A stretch of 64,000 bases of DNA from Lanius collurio (lineage: Eukaryota > Chordata > Aves > Passeriformes > Laniidae), in the NCBI GenBank assembly GCA_020086605.1, contig JACBWW010000007.1, positions 20,467,752 to 20,531,751 on the forward strand, written 5' to 3'. Shown piece by piece: positions 58,291-64,000 of this stretch. The position numbers and the translations under genes are program-made. The notes below the pieces were generated by a model. The model did not search any database. It saw only the letters and a list, made by a program, of their open reading frames with translations, and had not been told where the DNA came from. Position 1 is the stretch's first letter, and the number at the start of each line of letters is the position of its first letter.

Positions 58291-61200
58291 CTGTTTGTAT
58301 GCATGTTTAATGAGCAAATGTAAACACAGATGAGCTTTCACTCTATTTATTGTCTGGTACCAGCTGTCACTAAAGACAAGGTAATGAAAAAGGCCATACA
58401 GGGCTCTAGTCAGAACAGCCTTGAATCAGCAAAATGTTCATTTTATCACTTCATTAATATGTAGAAATCTATGAAATTAGAAAACTTACACAACTCCAAG
58501 CTCCATCATTCACAGAAATGTCTGCAGGCTTAAGAAGGCCCATTTCATAATATCTCACAAGTAGAACAGAAATTGTCCAAATGCCATTGAAGAGCAGGAA
58601 ACCTGAAATGACTCACACATTTATGATGGAGGAACATGACAGCACATGAAGAAAATGTGCTCTTCTTGTTTACCTAGTGATGACTTAGTCATAGCCTCAG
58701 TGTCTTGGTAATGAAAAACTATTGTGGCTGGAATCAGGTTGACCCAATACAAGCAAAGGACTATATCTAAAAGCACACTTCAGGTTTAATTCTGGAGTCA
58801 GTCAGAGTTATTGTAATTCATAAACCATGGCTTGGATTTTTGTCTGAATATGCATGATACCTCTACTCATTTTTTAAACCTATGGAAGATAAGCATTGAG
58901 ATAAAGAACAGTAAAATCAAATGTTACTGCTTTGGAATTAAGGAATCAAAGTGAGAAGGACATGAGTAAACCCTCAAGAACAACACTCAGCTGTACAGAG
59001 CATGTTTAGAAAGAGCAAACGTGGTAAATGACTTTAAAAACTAGATCACAAGGGAAGGCAGGTATAATCAAGCCTTGAGCAAAGTCCCACAAAAAATCTT
59101 ATTTCACAACCAACTCATTTCACAATCAGATCTGTTGATCTAAAGTGTACTTAGGAGAGCTGAAAGCAGTGAGTATAAAAATTAAAAGATGATGGGTTTC
59201 CTACGAAAACAAGTAAGTAAAAAGAAGAGATTATTTTATCTGAGAGCTATTTTTTGTACTCTAAGCAAATGAATAGTCCCCTATCCTTTTCATGAATTTT
59301 TATTACTAAATTGTAGTTTTAGGAGGAAATTAGGTGAATAAAGAGAAGTTAATGAGTACATAGGCTAGAGGAAGTTATTACAAACTTAAAGCATTAAGTA
59401 AAAGGAAAAAATCAAGAAATTAATTTTGAGCTTACGTTCTCTTATGGAACAGAAGTGCCTGTGGTGGTTACTAAGAGAAGATTTTAGCCTATTGTGTTTT
59501 GACACAAGGTTTACATGACAAGGACAAAATTTTACTCTGGCATTTTTCAAAGGCTGAGTGATCAAAGCAAATCAAGGGTACCGAAAATGTTCTCAGAATT
59601 TGTTTTCTCTTTATGATTTTCACTGAAAAAAAGTTAAATTATAATGGGCTGAGTATATTGCTTTTTTCTTCAATTTTAAATAAATTGAACTTCAAATAAT
59701 CAGGCTAGGATGTGAGGATACTTTCTTTGGAGCTGTTGAGTCTGCAGAAGAGAAGAAGAAGACAAGAACTTTCTTGTCTAAACAGTTTTACTAAAATACA
59801 CGGAACACTTAAACTCATTGATTTTACCTGTCTTTCATAGGAAAATGTGGTTTTACCATATTATCTGGTAGTGCCTGTAAATACCTTCTATTTTTCACTT
59901 TTTTATGTTTATATGTTGAAAGAAAATTAATTTAAAAAGTTCTATTTTTCTGAAATGAAACAGCTAATGAAGATAGATAATTTTCATTGTGCAGATTCAG
60001 CAGAAAAATGATTTTTCAGATAAGGAGAAACTGCAGAAATTATTCTTGTTTTCTGAAAATAACATCAATTTGAAATGGAAAATTTGCCACTGAAGAATAT
60101 TTCTCACCAGTCTCTTAAAACACATAAGTTCAGAACATGAAAAGTACATTGCTGTCCATTAATTTAATGAAAAATATAGAAGTTGTAGGCACATACATTA
60201 CTCTTCTTTGTTAGAATTTTTTTCTAATCTTTAAAGTAGATTTTCCTGATATGTAGTATTCATGATACATGTCATGGGAGTAGCACATCTGTATACATGA
60301 CAATGAATCGGTCTCTCAGTGTTTCCAACTATCACCTGCATGATAAATTAGTTATTTTCACAAGACCAGAGAACAATTATTTCATCAGGTATTTGAGTTA
60401 AGAATATGCAATTTTCTTGGCAGTTGTGGCACAGAGATTAAGTTGTTGTGCTTCATTAATTAATATTAAAATCAAGTGCCAGCTACAACAAAACAAGACT
60501 GTTATAGTACTGATCTTCAGGGCATCAGGACATTCCTCTTTGGTCATTGCAGATTTTCTCTGAAGGTGACTTCAGGACAGCTGTGTACAAGTGAAGTGAA
60601 TTAATTTTTTTTTGTGAAATTGAGTGATGTAGGATGTTTAAAATAAATCCTGAAAAGTTTAGAGACTTGAAGGATATTTTCTAGCAGAAGAATTAATACA
60701 TTCCTTTGTTCAAAACCTCATGCTAGTAATTGATTGCAGTGATATTCAACCTCTCATCAGCTGTAAGGCAGATGGATTAAGTTTTGGGCTGGGCTGGTTA
60801 ACTGTTCATGCATTAGAAGTTGTGTTCTTAATACACATTGCCATAAATGGTAGCAGGGTCGGTGAAGGAGGTATTGGTAATGATTTCCAAGTAGTGCCTG
60901 GTTATTCAAAGCAGAGCTCATCATGCAGTGATTTTCCTTTTCTTCCCCAGGTGAAGACTGCTGTCACCACCACACGTGAGAGTAATTTGATTGCACCAAG
61001 TGCAAACAAATCACAGCTTACCAGCCTAATCAATGTAGCCTCCCACTGAAGTTTTAGGTACATATCACATTTAGACTCACAACAAGCAATTGCCTCATTT
61101 GGGATGCTGGTAACTAAATCCCACAACTGAACAGAAATAGCATACCAACTCTTGCTAAATCAAATTTAGCCATCAGATTAGGTCATATTTTACCTTCTTA

Positions 61201-62014
61201 TCCACAGGGTTGTAGAAAAGGTAGAGAAGCACTGGCTGGATACACTCCAGATTTATGTATAATAAAGTCATCCTTCTTTATTGCATGGCAGGTCATATTC
61301 TATGTCATACAAAAATAATTAACAGTTCTGAGTGAGAAAAGTCAGCAAAAGTTACAAATATTGACTTTAGGAATTATGCATTTAGCTCAGCTGTCTGTGT
61401 AGAGCTGTTTTGAGGACACTGTAGACTGAGAGGCCAGTGATTGTGTTCATTACTCTTGAACAGTGAAAGCTGGAAGGGCAGATCTTTACCTTCCAAGGCA
61501 ATCAGTATTATCTGTCAGAACTTCACCAACAGTTTTGATTTATGGGTGCGTAATTCCTCTGTTGTGAAGTAGGTGGTTTAGATTATCCTCAGCTTATTAC
61601 ATTAACCTTACTGTAAAGAAAAAATATCACTTCCCTCCAAATTGAAATTATCTTCTTCATATGATAAATTTGCCACTCATTATTGAAGAAATACCTATGG
61701 CTATTAATGAATAATATTGCGGACACCACGAGAAATGTTTAAATACAAAGGACCTACAAGTTTTTTTGCCTTTCACTAATATTCCTCTAAATGAGAAATC
61801 TTATTCTCATATTCACATTTTTAATTTGAGTCGGAAAGCCAAAAACTTAATGTGAACAAAATGGTGAAGGTTTAGTTTACTATCATCAACAGAGTATGTA
61901 CTAAATATTGAAATAATTTCAAAAGGAAGTGTTGCTGAAATACTGTCAGGAACTTAATTAATTCTGCATTTCACTGTGTTTGTGTTTCAATTAGAAGAAT
62001 GAGATATATGTAAT

Positions 62015-62058
62015 TTTTATTATTAAACATTATTATTATTATTTATTTATTTTGTTAT
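62015..62058. repeat. ATT-rich microsatellite
   Basis: TTATTATTATTATTTATTTATTTTG, a short trinucleotide/tetranucleotide repeat. Confidence 0.8.
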
Positions 62059-64000
62059 TCAAGAGAACACATGAAGTTCTAAGTTAACAACCTGTGGGGT
62101 TGGGAAAATATATAGGAGTGATGGAAACATATTTGTATTCTCATAGAGTAATAAATGATCTTTCATCATTAATAGCCACAGGAAAGGGATGGCAACTCAA
62201 CCAGAATAAATAAGAAAAGAGTATGACAGCCTGTCATTGCCTAATGAAGCTCAGACATTAAAGGTACTCAATCATAGTATTTTACTTGTACACCTGGATT
62301 CTCTTTATTAAAAAGGCATTTACCTAACGATGCATAGTAAGGTATTTTCAGTAAAGGAAGATGGTTTTCCTGATGGAAAGTGGATTGCAAAGGATCAGGA
62401 GAGAAAGAATGCTGTACTACAGTGCTGCAAGGCTGACAGTAAGTGCTAGTCCTGCATGTTTTTGTGCACACCTTCGACTTTGTGCATATGAGCAGTTCAG
62501 TTGTACTTTACATATGACTCTTCATGCACATATAATTACTGGTAAATTTAAAACATATGAGATTAAATTTTGGATGAAGGGGATAAATCCATATAAGTTT
62601 GAAAACCTGGTGAATGTATTTCTAAGGTACTCTTCCACAGAGAGAATTTTTTTGTCTTCAGTGAAAAATGTTTCACATGGTTCAGAAGGATTCTGTTCTA
62701 GATAGAAATAAATTCAAATAAATTAGGAATAGCTGACGGATTTTCCATAAGTAAGAAAGGAGGGAAATTAATCCCATGAATAATTCACTGCAAATTACTC
62801 ACTCAGCTCAACCACACTCAAGGAAATTGATAGTCAAAATAATTGATTATAATTCTATTAATTTTTTCTTGCTTATTCACGGTGAGAAAAATATATACCC
62901 AAGAGTAGTGCCATTCAGAATATCTTTATTTGGATGCTGCAGGAAATTCTGGTGTTATGTTCTCCTGAGGGGAAAATAAAGCAATCTGACAAGTAGCAAT
63001 AATAGGATTTTTCTGATGCTTGCTCATGCATCATGCTGAAAGGGGTAAGGAAATTCATCTTAATTTTTAAAAGGAACTTGTATTTGAAGAAAAATATAAT
63101 TTTGGAAATCCTGAATAGTAAACATCTTTGATTTCTTGTTCATTTGTAATTCAATACATAGATAAAAATAATGATTTTGTAAGTTTTACAAATTTGCTTT
63201 AGCTGCACTTCTGTTTTTTGAGTTTTTTACCTGGAAATAGAGTACAAGTGTGTGTAAAATTGATAGTGATTGCAGAATAACAAAAGATGAAAAAGTAATC
63301 TTATTATTGCATGTTTTCTGCATATATATATAAAAAGGGTCCATGAAATGTTCAGAAGAATTTTTCTAAATTCTATATAAAATTATTCATTTGCACATTC
63401 AGGGTCAAAAGATCATGATATAGCATCATTCTTTGTCCTGTTTGGCTATGACATCTTAGTTCTGACTTGTGTTAGGTTTTGGAACTCTGTGGCTTCTCAT
63501 GTCTCTGGGCTTGTCTTGTCATTTTATCAGCAAGAGATAAATAAATTCTTGTCACAAAACTTATCTCCTTCCAGAAAAAGGTTGATGTGGAAAAAAAAAA
63601 CAAAAAAGAAAAAATTAACATTTTCAGCTTTATTTATATAAATACACTCCCCTTCCCCCCCAACAAAAAAAGCATTTGACATAGCAATGAGACAAATATT
63701 ATCCTAATAACACCTTAATTTGAAGATGTGCTTTGCTAATAAAGAGTTTTAAAACAAGTACCAAGCAGTTTGAGTTAAGACAAAAATAAAATACACACAA
63801 TTTTATTTTAATCAGACACTGCTGATGGAGAAAATGCTATTAAATATTTTGTACTTTTAGCCTCTACATTAGCATTTATTGCATCACTAATATGGTTGTC
63901 ATTTTTCTCAAGCCTCTTTTTTTCTTAGGAAAACATTCTTGATGAGTTCTGCCAAATTTTATTAATTTCAGCAAATATTGAAGGAAGTTCAAGCTGTTGC

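Larger units (their letters stand above)
56141..64000. other. AT-rich unique sequence, no gene established
   Basis: About 7.9 kb without a recognisable gene. A T/G-rich tract lies at 58200-58290 and an ATT-rich simple repeat at 62015-62058. Frames of 109 codons (60720-61049) and 114 codons (62361-62705) have no known domain. The former contains a good splice-acceptor-like tract at about 60934-60950, listed as a finding. Confidence 0.5.

Noticed and set aside
62361..62705. 114-codon plus-strand frame as a gene
   Set aside because: No domain, and no exon signals that could be defended.
1..64000. CRISPR arrays, bacterial operons, rRNA and tRNA genes
   Set aside because: None seen. The window is vertebrate nuclear DNA.

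Overview
The window looks like an intergenic or large intronic stretch of a bird genome, probably a songbird. It is AT-rich throughout. I found no host protein-coding gene with convincing exons, no tRNA or rRNA gene and no CRISPR array. The bird assignment rests on at least eleven pieces of CR1 LINE, several ending in the typical CR1 3' tail, and on several solo LTRs of avian ERV type. The songbird part is an inference from the density and type of LTRs. Almost every open frame over 60 codons is chance or lies inside a repeat.

Layout: 1-22 kb is mostly unique AT-rich DNA with a solo LTR bearing a perfect 5-bp target duplication (2575-3160), a decayed CR1 reverse-transcriptase piece (4.1-4.6 kb), a minus-strand LTR with its own TATA box and poly(A) signal (8.5-9.2 kb), CR1 3' ends at 11.4, 13.7, 17.3 and 18.9 kb, and a possible LTR at 19.0-19.9 kb. 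From 22.2 to 33.5 kb there is a mobile-element cluster: CR1 pieces, a truncated ERVL-type LTR, two sibling solo LTRs (23.3 and 30.0 kb), a 1.1-kb CR1 copy (27.2-28.3 kb), and the element described next. From 33.5 to 64 kb the sequence is again mostly unique, with a CR1 end at 46.7 kb, a solo LTR split by a CR1 insertion (53.7-54.6 kb), a CR1 end at 56.0 kb and scattered simple repeats.

The main discovery is at 30937-33500: a complete but non-autonomous LTR retroelement of about 2.56 kb. It has two LTRs of about 290 bp in direct orientation, an identical 6-bp flanking duplication (CCTGAC), a degenerate lysine-tRNA-like primer site, a purine tract before the 3' LTR, and the decayed start of a betaretrovirus-like gag (matrix-like). 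In place of capsid, nucleocapsid, protease, polymerase and envelope it carries an intron-free, still open cold-shock-domain frame most like the Y-box (YBX) family, followed by an unusual proline/aromatic-rich tail. The layout, truncated gag followed by a host-derived gene, is that of a transducing retrovirus preserved as a genomic fossil. I know of no described avian element with this cargo, but I could not search for one.

The Gag-side frame and the cold-shock frame overlap by about 46 bases in a -1 relation, and the cold-shock frame has no AUG of its own before the domain. If it was ever translated, it was through frameshifting, splicing or fusion. LTR divergence of roughly 10% by eye suggests an old insertion. 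The cold-shock frame is nevertheless open for 238 codons (stop included), while the gag side is broken at several places.
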